49,994 nucleotides of DNA from Pseudomonadota bacterium. GTDB lineage: Bacteria > Desulfobacterota > Desulfarculia > Adiutricales > JAGVGV01. The notes beneath the pieces were generated by a model. It did no database searches and had not been told where the DNA came from. It was given only the letters and a program-made list of their open reading frames with translations. Shown here one piece after another: positions 49,961 through 49,994 of the stretch. The stretch covers positions 1-49,994 of the forward strand of contig JAHJTB010000089.1 in assembly GCA_018830135.1 (NCBI GenBank). The letters are read 5' to 3'. Within the stretch, counting starts at the first letter, position 1; each line of letters begins with the position of its first letter. The position numbers were made by a program, and so were the translations under genes.

Positions 49961-49994
49961 TTGGCCAGACTTCGGCAGGTGGCCGTCAGCCCGA

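Overview
This window reads as chromosomal DNA from a GC-rich, strictly anaerobic bacterium. The best fit is Desulfobacterota (former Deltaproteobacteria). This is inference from content: a soluble Che system, 2-hydroxyacyl-CoA dehydratase-like proteins, a membrane polyferredoxin, exported Amr (AmmeMemoRadiSam) proteins, cobalamin genes, and several AMP-forming acyl-CoA ligases and acyl-CoA dehydrogenases. I saw no rRNA, CRISPR array, transposase or integrase. There is one tRNA.

Layout. 1-4266 (minus) is a chemotaxis-type operon: a soluble CheZ/MCP-like protein, a STAS protein, CheY and CheA (cut by the left edge). 4852-8592 (minus) is a REC plus seven-PAS histidine kinase. A repeat-rich gap follows, then a fatty-acyl-CoA ligase and an HNH protein (plus), a UspA/pseudo-receiver pair (minus), and a rimO operon with a membrane protein, an exported protein and a Cys-rich protein (minus). 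15991-20268 (plus) holds a DUF89 protein, cobQ, cobO and a small orphan. 20277-23878 (minus) holds two 2-hydroxyacyl-CoA dehydratase-family subunits and a GAF-GGDEF diguanylate cyclase.

24173-28307 is a small variable island beginning at tRNA-Leu(UAA). It contains an AT-rich potassium-channel-like gene, a Fic protein and a HicB/HicA-like toxin-antitoxin pair. These are separated by two truncated copies of the 3' end of the neighbouring spermidine-synthase-like gene. 28308-36054 (minus) is a five-gene cluster: DUF362 protein, polyferredoxin, MEMO-AMMECR1 fusion, Tat-exported radical SAM protein, and the spermidine-synthase-like membrane protein. Three of the five carry export signals and the other two are membrane proteins, so the system appears to work at or outside the cytoplasmic membrane. 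An unrecognised membrane protein lies just upstream.

38109-49906 is a catabolic region: a Tat-exported N-acyl-D-amino-acid deacylase-like protein (plus), a minus-strand acyl-CoA operon (thiolase-like protein without the usual Cys nucleophile, OB-fold/Zn-ribbon partner, BKACE enzyme, CoA ligase, acyl-CoA dehydrogenase, CoA ligase), and a divergent ligase/dehydrogenase pair ending at a strong terminator. Together these could activate, desaturate and cleave a carboxylic acid of unknown identity.

A roughly 120-bp palindromic intergenic repeat occurs at 8975 and 30556, with a degenerate copy at 42531. The copy at 30556 now supplies the apparent start codon of the spermidine-synthase-like gene.
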